This document shows, in pieces, positions 27,334 to 38,099 of a stretch of DNA of 64,000 nt. The translations under genes and the position numbers were made by a program. The notes beneath the pieces were generated by a model. It saw nothing but the letters and a program-made list of their open reading frames with translations. It ran no database searches and was not told where the DNA came from. Numbering within the stretch: position 1 is the first letter of the stretch; each line of letters begins with the position of its first letter. Location of the stretch: assembly GCF_020921035.1 (NCBI RefSeq), contig NC_063160.1:15093095-15157094 (forward strand), written 5' to 3'. This DNA is from Rhodamnia argentea (taxonomy: Eukaryota; Streptophyta; Magnoliopsida; Myrtales; Myrtaceae).

Positions 27334-28320
27334 TACATTTTTATATATAGATGATAAATTATCAAGTATATATAAAAATATCAGAAATGAGCTTTTTGTT
27401 TTTCTTCTATTACAATTGTGTTTTTTCTTTTTGGACTAGCTGATTACATTAATTTTAGAGTGGTTGGGTATATTAGATGACTTAAGTATATACATTTTTT
27501 ATCAATTTATATTTCGATTCCTTATTTATTGAAAATGCTTAAAATTAATCTCGTACGTGTCGAAATGACGAGTCGGAATGCTGGACTCTCGTATCGCTAG
27601 CATGTCTAAAGCGCTAACCACGTGTCGATCACATATTAGAGAGTATCAAAATATCGAAAAGTGTCGGACACAACACGACATGAGGAACTCCGAAAAAATA
27701 TCATTGCTTCCTAGAGTACCATTGCATTAAGAGCGCTATTTTCACATAAACTGTCGCGTCCACGTTTATCGAGTCAAAATAATGATGTGAATTGTCACGA
27801 CACTTTCTCAAGTTAGCCAAAAAAAAAAAAAAAAAAATTCCATCGTTTGAATTTCCGCTTACTTTTTGAGCCTAGATATTGAGGGAAATACGGCATGGAA
27901 GCCACATAAAAGCCACGACACCAGCATGGCAAATCTAACAAGTTAGTAGAAATTAGAGTCATTTCGACTAATGATTTCAAGATCTGTAATGAAATGACTA
28001 AGATTGACCCCGATAAAGAAAGTTCGCGTACCACATTGAATATTCAAAAAGAGTCCAGGCACCATCCTATCAAATAATGAATGGCGAGTGGTAATACTCA
28101 TAACACTTTTTCGAGCTTAAATTAGTATTCTAGTTCGATTGTTAATTTCTTTTTATCGTTAACCTGAATTTGTCGTATTGGATGAAAATATTATTCAGTG
28201 TTGCTGAAATTAAGCGAAGATATAATGACACAATAAAATAAGAAAAAGGAAAAAAAATTCAAATAAGGACCTTAAGTGAATCTTATTTCAAATAAGGATT
28301 AAAAGTGCTCTCATTGTTTT
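27334..28320. other. Spacer, no gene seen
   Basis: AT-rich. Phrases such as CACGTGTCGATCAC and GTGTCGGACACAACACG near 27615-27685 recall plant retroelement LTR remnants, but no boundaries can be set. Confidence 0.35.
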
Positions 28321-28645
28321 AAGGGATAAGTGTATTGGAATTTCTAAAACTTATCACGAAAATTCAATTGAGTCTTAAAACTTTCATAATGTACAATAAA
28401 GTCCTAAAATTTATCACGAAAGTGCAATCGGGTCTTAAAACTTATCATGAAAGTGCAATTAAGTCCTAATTTTTTTTTTAAAAAAAGTCCAATGTGATAA
28501 GTTTTGATGCTTGATTGTATTTTTTTAAAAGTTTGAGGACTCAATTACGCTTTCACGACAAGTTTTAAGACTTAATTGCATTTTTAAAAGTTTCAAAATT
28601 TAATTGCACTTCTTGATAAATTTTAGGACTTTTAATGAACTTATC
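28321..28645. repeat. Family B inverted-repeat miniature element (copy 2)
   Basis: Starts GGGATAAGTGTATTGGAATT and ends with the inverse AACTTATCCCC. Between them 'taaaacttatca(c/t)gaaa(a/g)tgcaat' units run in one direction and then in reverse. Same family as 1195-1880. Non-coding. Confidence 0.6.
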
Positions 28646-29749
28646 CCCTTGTTTCAAAGAAAGGCACATCTGAAGGACATTTTCGCACTTTATTTTTTAT
28701 TTTATGCTTTTTCCTCTCTTTTTTCCTTTTTTTTTTTTCCTCTCACGGTAATCTCTTGGGGTGGCTCGCCAAATCCAGCGAGAGCAACTTTCGCTGCATA
28801 CCTAGCTTCGCTAGCCTAAGCAAGGGCGAGGGCTTTCTTAGCACTCACATCAGCACCGATCGTACTACATGGGATGGCAGACATCCACAAAAAATAAAAA
28901 AGTTTGGAACCGAATAGACAAACTTAAAAAGTTCAAGATTGAATTGATAAAAATATAAAAAAAATTTGATATTTTTTTATAATTTTCCCATAATTTAAGA
29001 TAAGACGCCACAATTCAAAATAACAAGATGAAGAGAACGGCAACCAAAATTAAGAATTAGTGGTTCGATCATAAAGAGCCTCGCCACGCAAACAAAGATT
29101 ACGATCACAATCGGGTGCAATGCGATCCCTCCCCATGTGTTGGCTGGGTCCGCCTCTCTTGTGGGGCCCAGCTAGCAAGTAATACAAGAAGTAAAATAAA
29201 CAAAAAGAAGAAAAAGTCAAAAGTCAAAACTTTTAATGTATGATTAGAAAAACTCTCCTACGTACCTATCACTATTCTAGATGATTAGTGAAAATTTTTA
29301 CACCATCCATAACTTTTTCGATTTGAATTTTCCCCGTAAATCTTAATCTATTGTCTTGATATCATTCCGCTATCGAGACTATAGTTGCTAAATTATATCG
29401 ATTTAATTTTCAAGACTCTTTTGCTAGATATATATTATTGATTGTTGCTAAATTAAATCAATTTAATTTCGAAAGAAATTATTAATTCTAAATTAACTTA
29501 ATTTGTGACGAAATACTGCCCGTTGAGATGCCGGCCAAAAGCCAGAATCGTATGTGTAGCCCATGCAACCCTTAGACCTTCACAGAGCATTCAAATTGGG
29601 ACATCATTATAACAACTTATCCGGCCATTCTAGGCATCTTTGATAGGAAGTGTAGATGATCGAAACGCTTGCCCTTCTCCTAATGCAATTTCTCCTGCGA
29701 AATTAGAGCAAAGCTAGCTGCTCCCCCTCCGCTTTGTGAAATTCTAAAG

Positions 29750-29860
29750 TGCCAGTGAAGGTAATGTCAAGTCATCATATCTCTTATATCCTGAACGACA
29801 CGCGTGCTACAATGATAAGGACAGAGAGTCACGATCCCACGAGCAGGAGCCGTGATCTTA
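29750..29860 (+). pseudogene. Decayed plastid 16S rRNA fragment (nuclear plastid DNA)
   Basis: AATGTCAAGTCATCATATCT, CTTATATCCTGAACGACAC, GCGTGCTACAATG and GTCACGATCCCACGAG follow one another in the order of the plastid 16S rRNA segment that includes the universal ACACGTGCTACAATG site. Most differences from the plastid sequence I recall are G-to-A or C-to-T changes, as expected after methylated-cytosine decay in the nucleus. The stretch just before (GTGCCAGTGAAGG, 29750-29763) also fits, with a deletion. The match fades after about 29855. It is not a functional rRNA gene. Confidence 0.75.
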
Positions 29861-30187
29861 CTCGAGTCAAATAAGCCGCATTAGCTCTTGGGGCTACTAC
29901 GATCCAGCAAACATTGGACGTGGCGAGAATTGGTCAGCTTCTTACTGGATTTGGATAGGTTTCAACAAAAGTTGGGAGCACGACAGATTTTAGGGACTCC
30001 AACCTACAATGCTCTTTCACAAAATAGCACACGCTAGTTGACAAGATGGCCGCGCCGCCGCGTGCGTCGGGACGGAACCATCCCAAAGGCCTATCCTGAG
30101 CTTTCAGCATGGTCCTAATCCTAGGAAGTTCACGCATCTACAAGGCTATTATCAAAAGAAGAATGACACCCAACTATGATCTCGCAC

Positions 30188-30214
30188 AGCAGCAGCAGCA
30201 GCAGCAGCAGCAGC
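30188..30214. repeat. (CAG)n/(CTG)n microsatellite downstream of sHSP
   Basis: About nine CAG units (CTG on the gene strand) begin 17 bases after the stop codon of the minus-strand small heat-shock gene. The run is therefore probably in its 3' untranslated region. Confidence 0.7.
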
Positions 30215-30230
30215 CGCCAACGGGTCGTCC

Positions 30231-31107
30231 TCAATTGGTGGCAACCTCCACCGTCTTGGGCTTGGGCGCAGGCAGCTTCTCCACCGTGACGGTCAGCACT
30301 CCGTTCTCGCACTTGGCGCTGATGGCCGACGGGTCGGCATTCTCGGGCAGCCGGAACTTCCGGGTCTGGTTCCGCGGCGCCCTCCTCTCCAGCCTCACGT
30401 ACTTGCAGGCCTCTTCCTCCTCCATGTCCTCGCGCTTCCTCTTCCCGCTGCTCCTTATCACCAGCGACTTCTGATCGTCTTCCACGGTCACCTGCATCAA
30501 CACGCCGTGCGTATTCAATCACCTCCGCCAGAAATTTACCGGAGGCAAATGACTAGCGTTCTTTCTTTCCAAGGCCTATCTGCCATGGGCTCCCTATATC
30601 CCAGCGCCAAATAATCCAAATGAAGCATAGGCCGGCCACAGTTCAGTATTCGAGCTCGACTTGAATACTCAGAACTCGCGCTCGACTTGAGCTCGATCAG
30701 TCTTGCGAGCTGCTTTACTTAAGTACTTAGAACTTGCGCACGATCAATTACTTAAGCTTCTCCAGCCCGGATGAATCGTGCCGATCAGTGGATTGAATTC
30801 CAGTGGCTCAGCACTAACTTCACTGACTTACAGCCTCTTAACTCTTTCTAGCAATTGGAATAATCAAGAACAGGGGGGATGGGTGATGAGGAGTTACCTG
30901 AACGTCGGACTTGGAGAGGCCAGGGACGTCGAAATAGAACACGTACTCCTTCGGGGTCTCCAGGATATCGGCAGGTATGCCAGCCCCGCCCTTGCTCTCG
31001 CCGTCGGCCTCGTGCGGGCGAGACGAGAACACGAGCTTCTCGACGTTGTCCGGGAAATTCAACAGGTGGCTCACCAAGTGATCGCCGTCCAACACGACCC
31101 GACTCAT
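30231..31107 (-). CDS. Class III small heat-shock protein (HSP17.6-CIII type)
   Basis: Two exons, 31107-30898 and 30491-30231, join in frame (GACGTTCAG|gt ... ag|GTGACCGTG) to give 156 aa. This matches the roughly 155 aa and single intron of class III plant small HSPs. These are ATP-independent chaperones that bind unfolding proteins in cytosol and nucleus. The alpha-crystallin domain starts near residue 47 ([20 protein letters not shown]), runs through SDVQVTVEDD and SSGKRKRED, and ends with [18 protein letters not shown] fits the nuclear signal reported for this class. Class III is favoured over class I/II by the IP-DILE-PKEY-F-D-PG wording and the intron site. A heat-shock element and TATA box lie just upstream. 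The 406-bp intron contains a short repeated CTCGACTTGA motif. Confidence 0.92.
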
Positions 31108-31248
31108 CGTTGGCGATACTTGTCAGCTATAATCCACGCGACCCGAGAAAGACGGAAAACAGGGGGGGCGAAGTCCCAGGTTATGCTCTGCTGATAGAAT
31201 GATTCGGTCCAGTGCAGAGAACACGGGAAAGAGACAATGGGAGGAGGG

Positions 31249-31290
31249 ATAAATAGAGAGAGAGAAGCGGAAAGCGGAAAGTTCCAGAGA
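31249..31290 (-). promoter_or_regulatory. Heat-shock element and TATA box of the sHSP gene
   Basis: The minus-strand TATA-like CTATTTAT is at 31256-31249. Some 20 bases further upstream, 31276-31290 reads GGAAAGTTCCAGAGA. That is two perfect nGAAn/nTTCn units plus an imperfect third, the binding pattern of heat-shock factors. A G-box CACGTG is at 31336-31341. The arrangement predicts heat induction of the minus-strand gene. Confidence 0.65.
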
Positions 31291-31904
31291 GGTCGAGGGA
31301 GGGGATGACCGGAAAAGACTGGAAAGGTCGTCGGCCACGTGTCGGGCGAGAGGGAAGTGGTGGAATCATCTCTTCGCTTCTTGAGCTGTGACGTGGCAAC
31401 TCGTCCTTCCGTCTGTCGCGGACAATTAGTTCGACATTTGGAAAGAGCTTTGGAGGAATGCAAATGCTGAAAGCTAATGCTAGGGCTTCTAACATTGGGC
31501 TTTCAGCCTTCCCAAGAGGAATATTTGGTCAAATGCTCCTTCGAAATGCTTGCTAAACGGTTCAACATTTTTCAAAGGAGCATTCGGGGCCAAATGCTCC
31601 TTCTAAATGTCGAACCAAACTCACCCAAAGTATTGAGCCCGTGATGAGATTGTGCTTTGTCATGAATTTGAATGCGAATTCTTTACGGTCGTCTTCGCTT
31701 TTTTTGCAAATTTCAATTTTTCGGTGCATGATTCGGCCCATCTATTTTTTTTTTTTTTGTGTGTGGTCGAAGTCTGCCCGTCTTTTTGAAAGGGTAAGTT
31801 TTGGATATGTTTGATTTTGGATACAAGTGAGTCCTCTCAACTGATAAATTTCGGAAGGGTCCGAATAGGGGTGTCCACCGTTCGATTCGAATTGGGTTTT
31901 CAAG

Positions 31905-32420
31905 AGAAATTATCAAAAAAAATGTATTTTAATTTTGTGAAATCAGTCATAAACCTTTTGTAATCGTACCAATTCAATTCATCAAGTTAATTTTGATTGA
32001 AAACCGCTCATCAAGACATGAGCAGTGCTGACATTGATAAATTTTAATAATATTTAGTCATTTTGAATTTTTATTTTATTTTATTTTAGTTCTGTTTTCT
32101 TTAAAAGTGAGTCGACTAGCCCTCGCCCCTCACCCAGTGGTTGGTGAGCGCTTGTCAACCCTTGCTAGCCATAGTAAGGAAAAAAAAAAAAAACAAAAGG
32201 AGAAAATAAATAAATAAAAAAATAAAAAAATATTAATACAAAAATATTTACATCATTGCCAATCACAATAAGTAAGATGGCCAGCATCCGTGCAACACTT
32301 TTCGGCCAATAATTGTACAACCGTAAAAGGTTTAAGACTCAATTGGTGAAAAAAAGAGAGATTTAGAACTAAATTGACACAATTACAATATCTTTAGGAG
32401 TTTTTTTGGTAATTCTCCCC
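31905..32420. repeat. Family A miniature inverted-repeat element (copy 1)
   Basis: The left arm has AGTCATAAACCTTTTGTAAT and ACCAATTCAATTCATCAAGTT, with a CTGACATTGATA motif. The right arm has inverse phrases GGTTTAAGACTCAATTGG and CAATTACAATATCTTTAGG. The centre (about 32117-32170) carries a short GC-rich core (CCTCGCCCCTCACC ... GTTGGTGAGCGCTTG). Non-coding. It is one of five copies in this window. Confidence 0.65.
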
Positions 32421-33654
32421 GAATTTTCACGATAAATGACATTGGCCGGAATCGAACCATTTGAGATGTGGGTTTGTTTGGGCTCTAACTGAGATCCGAC
32501 CCGAAAAGACGCGGTTCGGATTCTGGACCTTCAACCCGCCCATGCATGAGATCATCGTGGTTATGTCCTAACATGCATCATGGGCTTTTTGACGAGTCTC
32601 TGAGTAATGCAAGCTTCTCCAAGTCGGACCCATTTGAAAGCCCGTTGGCTGTGGTTGGTCCTTTAGGTGACAACCTTAGGGATCATTCTCATACCATAAT
32701 CATATGATAAGCACAAGCACGAACGTAAGCTAAGCTTAAATCTGGGAGAGCAATCACCACCATATCACATTATTCAGATGACGGAATATATTTTCGTTAC
32801 TAAACGACGGAATATATTTTTCAGTTCATTTCAGATTCCATCCAAACACCGGAAAACATCTCATTTTCCGCGAAATGAACTCAGTCTAAGATCTAAATAA
32901 TCTACCTAAGAGACTAAGATAACGAATTAAAGCACGCTTTTCAATTTACCGAGAATGTGATAGGGTAACAACCACACGACAAGCGCACAAACACGTCGTG
33001 TAATGGGAAGGACCACCGTCCCCGTGGACAATACATGGCCAAAACAATTAAATAGCGTTTCGATGAAGAAGCTCCTTTCGTCTCTTCTGTACCAACATTG
33101 GGGGGAGAGCTTGGACCACCCAACAAGCATGTTGGTTTGGATTAATGAAGTGGTTGTTTGGCGGTTCATGTTCATCTGCTGCTTTTGTTAACTCAGACCA
33201 GAAAAGCTTCCTCCATAACCCAAAGTGCTCGTTCGGCGGCAGCCATGAACTGTGAATCACTTTTAAAGAAAGGAATGGCGACGTCGACCATTACCCGCGC
33301 ACTTCCAGACCCTGGCCTTAGCTGTGCGTACGTTGTTTATTCCTTCTCTATCTTACATGACCAAGAGGATAATCTTAATATACAGTGTAAATGTCCAAAC
33401 TCTTTTTTCTTTTTCTGGTGAGAAGATGGCTGTAGAAGCTATAGAATAGAAGGTGGGTGTCAAGCCCTCTCCTGCGTAGTGTTCCGTGAAAGCTTAGTCT
33501 CACGTCGCACGAGAATTCTCGTGCCGGTTGCTAAGATGCATCGACACTCCAAGAGCACCCAATATTTTCTCCGTACGTACATGGATTCTCTATTTTACGG
33601 GGTGCTTCTATAAGTGTTTTTTGTCTATCTCAATTGTCGATGCATACTTTGTTT
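32421..33654. other. Spacer, no gene seen
   Basis: No recognisable gene. The open frames overlapping 32927-33421 are short and show no family motif. Confidence 0.4.
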
Positions 33655-34345
33655 GGAAGGAGTACCAAAAAATCTTAAACCTATTATAATTATGCTAATT
33701 CAATCATAATATTTTATTTTCTTATTTTTGTCAATTGAGTTCTAAACTTTTTATATTTGTGCCAATTATGACTGAAAATTGCTGACATAGATGATTTTAT
33801 TTTTTTCCTTTTTCTTTTCTTTCTCTTTCCTTCCCCTTCTTCCTCTAGGCTGTTGTTGAATCTTGGCAACCGGCACGAGGCAAGGGCCGGCGAGGTTAAC
33901 CTTAGGGGCGAGTGGTTCCCTGTCTGGTCTGATTTTCCTCAAAAATCGAGAGCCGGATCGATGATCCTGGTTCCCAATTTTCGGAATAGGGGACCGAACC
34001 CGATCACCGCTGATCCAACTGCAGAATGGTTCGGACCACTGCCGGTTCGATTCCCGAATGGCTTGGACCACCGCTGCTCCAGTTTCAAGACTGTCTGATT
34101 TTCCTCAAGAATAACGGGACCGGTGGTCCCGGTTCTTAATTTTCAAAACCGGGGATTAGACCGGACCATCGCCGCCGATTGAAAGTTTGGTCGAGAGTTT
34201 ACAACTCAATTAGTAAAAGGAAAAGGGTTTAAGACTGAATTGACATAAATATAAAATGTTTATAACTCAATTGGCAAAATAAAAGGGTATAAGACTGAAT
34301 TAATACAATTACAATAGGTTTATGACTTTTTTGATAAATTTTTCA
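33655..34345. repeat. Family A element (copy 2) with internal insertion
   Basis: The left arm (ACCAAAAAATCTTAAACC, then GTCAATTGAGTTCTAAAC) and right arm (AGACTGAATTAATACAATTA, CAATAGGTTTATGACTTTTTT) match family A. The centre is enlarged by about 250 bp of GGTTCGGACC/GGACCACCG-type sequence (33900-34165), containing two copies of GTCTGATTTTCCTCAA. This is probably a nested second element. Confidence 0.55.
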
Positions 34346-35762
34346 CCTTTATTCACATTCACCAACGGTTGAAAGTTTGGTCGAGAGTTGAGACACCGAT
34401 AATAGAACCATGGTGGGCGAGGAGTGTCCAGCAATGTGCTCGATCTCATCTGTCGGGGACGAGACAGGTGCCCAAAACGATCGCAAAAGAGCAGGCCGAC
34501 CACCCTTCGACAGTGAACTCGGCTTCCATACAAAACCACAGAGAGTTAATGAGGCGGAATCTAGCTAGAGACGGTACAAAATATTCGTTGGAGATCCATA
34601 CGCATGGAACACATTTGTCCCCGTCTGTCAAGGACGAATACAAAGCTGGTCTCCTCAGAAAAGCGAGCGCGCACGTAAAGACAGGGGAGCGACAACTCTT
34701 TGCGAACGTAAGAGGACACCACCAGCTTTAAACTCGCCCTCCGAAAGAAACCAGCTGTGCCCTCTCTCTCTCATTCTCGGAACTGGTGCGACTTCCCATC
34801 AGCAACCCACGGTTTTTTTTTTAAATTTTGCCCTCGTTCTTGTCCTCTCGGGTTCTCGCCAGCCCCAAGACTCCTCGTCGTCTTGTACGATGATGCTAAC
34901 GGAATGAATTGACTAACTAAGGTACCGTGCGTTTTGGCTCGCCCTTTATTGAGTCTTACGATTTTATCTTTTCTCAAGAGATCGCCCATCATGAGGTGGA
35001 GAGTACCTCCACCCGAGTTTTAAACTAATCTTGTTATTACGTTAAAAGGCGCCTCTATGAGTTAATTTTAATTTTCACATATATATTCATGAATCGCTCT
35101 CTTTCTATTGAGTGCATAGTCCGATTTATTGCTGCTCTCTTTATAATCCTAGAAATCTGTTAGGAATCGCTCCTTGTCCAGGCCTCCTAATTTCGGCGAT
35201 CGCTCCCCACCCTCATAGGATCGGATTGTTGCAATAACAACAAGAAGCAGACATAAGCCGCATTCTATTCAAAATGCTTAAGCACACGAGAGGGAGAAGA
35301 AAGAACACAGCTGGGCCAAGAAGAAGAGAACGAAGGAACAGGTTAAAATAGTGGAAAGAGAGGCATTACAGGAGCTCCCAAGAATTGGTCGTTCGCTTTG
35401 GGATTTGTCCCGACAACCATCTTTTAAACTAATGAAGACTAGTTGCAAGTCGTGCATGTTTCGATTAGATAATCAAACCTTTTGGTTACAACCAAAAGGG
35501 TTTTCCGATTAGGTTTTAGTGTGGCTTTTGACATTTCAAACACTCGCCATCATGGCTGGCACTCAGCTGCCTCTTTGTTTTGTTTTTTGTTTTTTTTTTT
35601 TGGGTTATATAGTCTTTGTTTCGTTATTATATTGTATCTGACATGATATTCTCATAAGAATCCTCACCTATTTGTCCACCTAATCAATAAATTAATTCTA
35701 CAACCATCAATGGAGGAAAAAAAAAATTGATCAGCTCTTACATGTACATTATCAATGTGAGG
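34346..35762. other. Spacer, no gene recognised
   Basis: 34363-34740 is more GC-rich than its surroundings and open on both strands for 60-120 codons, but no domain or splice-linked partner could be read. 34980-35300 and the rest are AT-rich. The origin is unknown. Confidence 0.35.
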
Positions 35763-36310
35763 GGAAAAAATACCAAAAAATTTCTAAACTTATTACATTG
35801 GTGCTAATTCAGTCATAAACATTCAATTGAACCAATTTAGTCATAATCTTTTCACATTAGCATCAATTTTGGCTGGATAACGCCGATATGGATGCCGATC
35901 ATCTTACATGGCACGGTTGGCACTAACGTGGACATATTAAATAATTTTTATTTTTTCCTTTTCTCCTCTTTTCTTTTTGTCGGTGGTCGGCCACCGGCCA
36001 TAGGCCATGGCCGACAAGGGCAAGAGCCGGAGAGGTTGACCCTCGCCTGTGGCCAGCCTTAGGTAAAAAGAAAAGGAAAAATAATAAAATTATAAAAATA
36101 AAATATATATGTAAAAATACTTTGAAATGTCCATGTAAGTGCCGATCGTGCTATGTAGGGATGCCGACTTCCACGTGAGCAATTTTCGGCCTAAACTGGC
36201 TAAATAGACCGAATTGGTACAAGATTTAGAAATAAATTGTTTCAATTGATAGGTTTAGAATTTAATTGGTGTCAATGCAATATGTTTGGATTTTTTTGGG
36301 TGCTTTTCTC
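35763..36310. repeat. Family A element (copy 3)
   Basis: Left end ACCAAAAAATTTCTAAACTT and right end ATGTTTGGATTTTTTTGGGT are inverse. The core has CCGACATGG-type motifs on both sides (GCCGATATGGATGCCGATC, GATGCCGACTTCCACGTGAG) and the GC-rich centre GGCCACCGGCCATAGGCCATG. This is the best preserved copy. Confidence 0.7.
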
Positions 36311-36580
36311 AAAGATGAGAGGTGTAAGAACGTTCATCAAAGTGCCCATCATATTTAAAAAGTACCCCAAAAGGGAAAAAATACTAGGAGTACGCATGGT
36401 TTCGTGGTTAGTCCAATTTAGAGGTTTAGAATTTGATTGGTGCCAATGCAATAAGTTTAGAATTTTTTTGGTACTTTTTCCAAATATGAGAGATGTAACA
36501 ACGTTTATCAAAGTGCTCATCATATTTCAAAAGTACCCAAAAAGGGAAAAAATATTAAGAGTAAGCATGGTTTTAGGGTA
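36251..36580. repeat. Tandem duplication of element end plus flank (period about 171)
   Basis: 36251-36421 and 36422-36580 are near-copies. Both begin AGGTTTAGAATTT(A/G)ATTGGTG and share GAACGTT(C/T)ATCAAAGTG-like and GGGAAAAAATA sequences and end near GCATGGTTT. The unit joins the right end of family A copy 3 to about 120 bp of flanking DNA. Confidence 0.7.
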
Positions 36581-37120
36581 GAATTTAGAACTTAAAATCA
36601 ATCCAGTTCTAGTTTTCGTGGTACATAGGGCAGACTCTAAATTTCAAAAATTGAAAAACCTGTTACGACGAGTGGAACTTGAAACCTGTAAGAAATTTTT
36701 GTGTTTTTCTTGGTATACGTCTTCGTGCGATCTTGCGGTATTCCATAGTATCCGATGATGATAGTTTAATCTGTAATCGCTAGTCCGAGCTTCCATTTTC
36801 AGCAATACTTATGACTGAGAATATTACTCCATTAGCGTTTCATATATATATATATATATATATATTTATGTATCTAAATGAGCTGTGATTAACGAATTCT
36901 AGCAATAAATGGTAGTTATTTAAATATGATAATTCACTGAAATCATTTCAATGATGTATACATGTCGAACCCGTATAGATACTAGAATCTATGACAAGGT
37001 AGGTTTCGGGTTTCAAAGTATGCATAGTAGATTTCGGGTTCTAAAAAATGAATAACATGTTCCTACATGTAAGTTCTAGGTTCCATGTGGAACCTATACA
37101 AAATCTCGAACCGCTCACCT
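36581..37120. repeat. Family D repeat with (AT)n
   Basis: Phrases such as TTTTAGGGTAGA, TTCAAAAATTGAAAAACC and 'ttctaggttccatgtggaacc' recur at 63560-63736. An (AT)n run lies at 36841-36865. The boundaries are unclear. Confidence 0.4.
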
Positions 37121-37446
37121 GTAAAAAATACATGAAAATGTATGTTAATTGTAAATTACGAGTAAGATTAGACATGCACATACCTTAGAATTTAATGAAT
37201 GAAAACACCCTAAAAGGAAAAGGAAATTATGGGTTGGGAAGGGGGGGGCCAGGCCATCAGACAATTTCCACACCAACTGCCAAACAAGTCGCAACTTGCT
37301 TTATTTCCTTTTTTATTTTTCTCCTTTATTTGGCCCCCCCTCTTTTTTTCTTGCTGGGGACAAACGAAAATATCTAAATTCCGATATAGCTGTTTCTACA
37401 AACCTGTGGGCCATGCAAGTCTCTTTGTCCCTCTTCCACTTCTCGC

Positions 37447-37565
37447 TTATATACGAACCTTCCTCCTCCTTTCTCCTCCCACCTCCGCCACCAACTTTGT
37501 CTCTCCAAAACCACCCTGAAACCATCACCACCCCCCCTCTCTCTCTCTCTATCTCTCATCTGAAC
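37447..37565 (+). promoter_or_regulatory. TATA box and pyrimidine-rich leader of the SAUR gene
   Basis: TTATATAC at 37447-37454 is followed by a CT-rich leader, including a CT run at 37536-37549, up to the ATG at 37566. This spacing is normal for a plant leader of about 80 bases. Confidence 0.5.
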
Positions 37566-37973
37566 ATGGCGAAAACGGGAAAGCTCACGAAGCTCAAGTC
37601 AGCTATCAAAAGATTCCCCTCCTTCTCCAAGCTCTCTCGCAGCAACTCCACCGCCGCTGCCGAAGCGACTGAAGATGATCCCAGGAGCGCCGCCGCCGCC
37701 GGCAGAGCAGGCCGTAATGTGAGGGCGGTGTACGTGGGGAAGTCCCGGCGCCGGTACGACGTGAGCGCCGACGTGTTTGAGCACCCGCTGTTCCAGGAGC
37801 TGGTCGACAAGTCGTCGTCGTCGTCCTCCTCCCCGCCGTCGAGCGCAGCAGTGGTGTCGTGCGAGGTGGTGCTGTTCGAGCACTTGCTGTGGATGCTGGA
37901 GAACACCGCCGGCGGCGGGGACGCGCAGCTGGGGGCCATGGACGAGCTGGTCGAGTTCTACACTACTTGTTGA
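37566..37973 (+). CDS. SAUR family (small auxin-up RNA) protein, SAUR76-78-like
   Basis: This is an intronless ORF of 135 aa, as usual for SAURs, which are short-lived regulators of cell expansion and auxin or ethylene response. The N-terminus is basic (MAKTGKLTKLKSAIKRFPSF) and Ser/Ala-rich. The SAUR core reads VRAVYVGKSRRRYDVSADVF, then EHPLFQELVDKS, a Ser run, and CEVVLFEHLLWMLENT. The tail DELVEFYTTC fits the SAUR76/77/78 group as I recall it, where the C-terminus ends in a short 'ELVEFYxC'. The Met at 37566 is chosen because the open frame upstream is low-complexity leader. The Ser run between the two halves of the core is a lineage expansion. Confidence 0.9.
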   Translation: MAKTGKLTKLKSAIKRFPSFSKLSRSNSTAAAEATEDDPRSAAAAGRAGRNVRAVYVGKSRRRYDVSADVFEHPLFQELVDKSSSSSSSPPSSAAVVSCEVVLFEHLLWMLENTAGGGDAQLGAMDELVEFYTTC

Positions 37974-38099
37974 AATCGAGGGCTTGTGGGTCGCTTCGCA
38001 TTCTTTTGATCTCATTGTGAGTTTTAATGACGATGACGATGATGATGTTGATGATGAGGACGACGATTAGGAACAAGTGTAAAGAGTTTAGAGAGCTAG

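Noticed and set aside
34363..34740. GC-richer block as a gene fragment
   Set aside because: Open on both strands but no recognisable motif, start context or splice partner; left as unassigned.
37296..37565. N-terminal extension of the SAUR frame
   Set aside because: The upstream codons have no ATG start, contain the TATA box and CT-rich leader, and SAUR proteins begin near MAKTGKLTKL.
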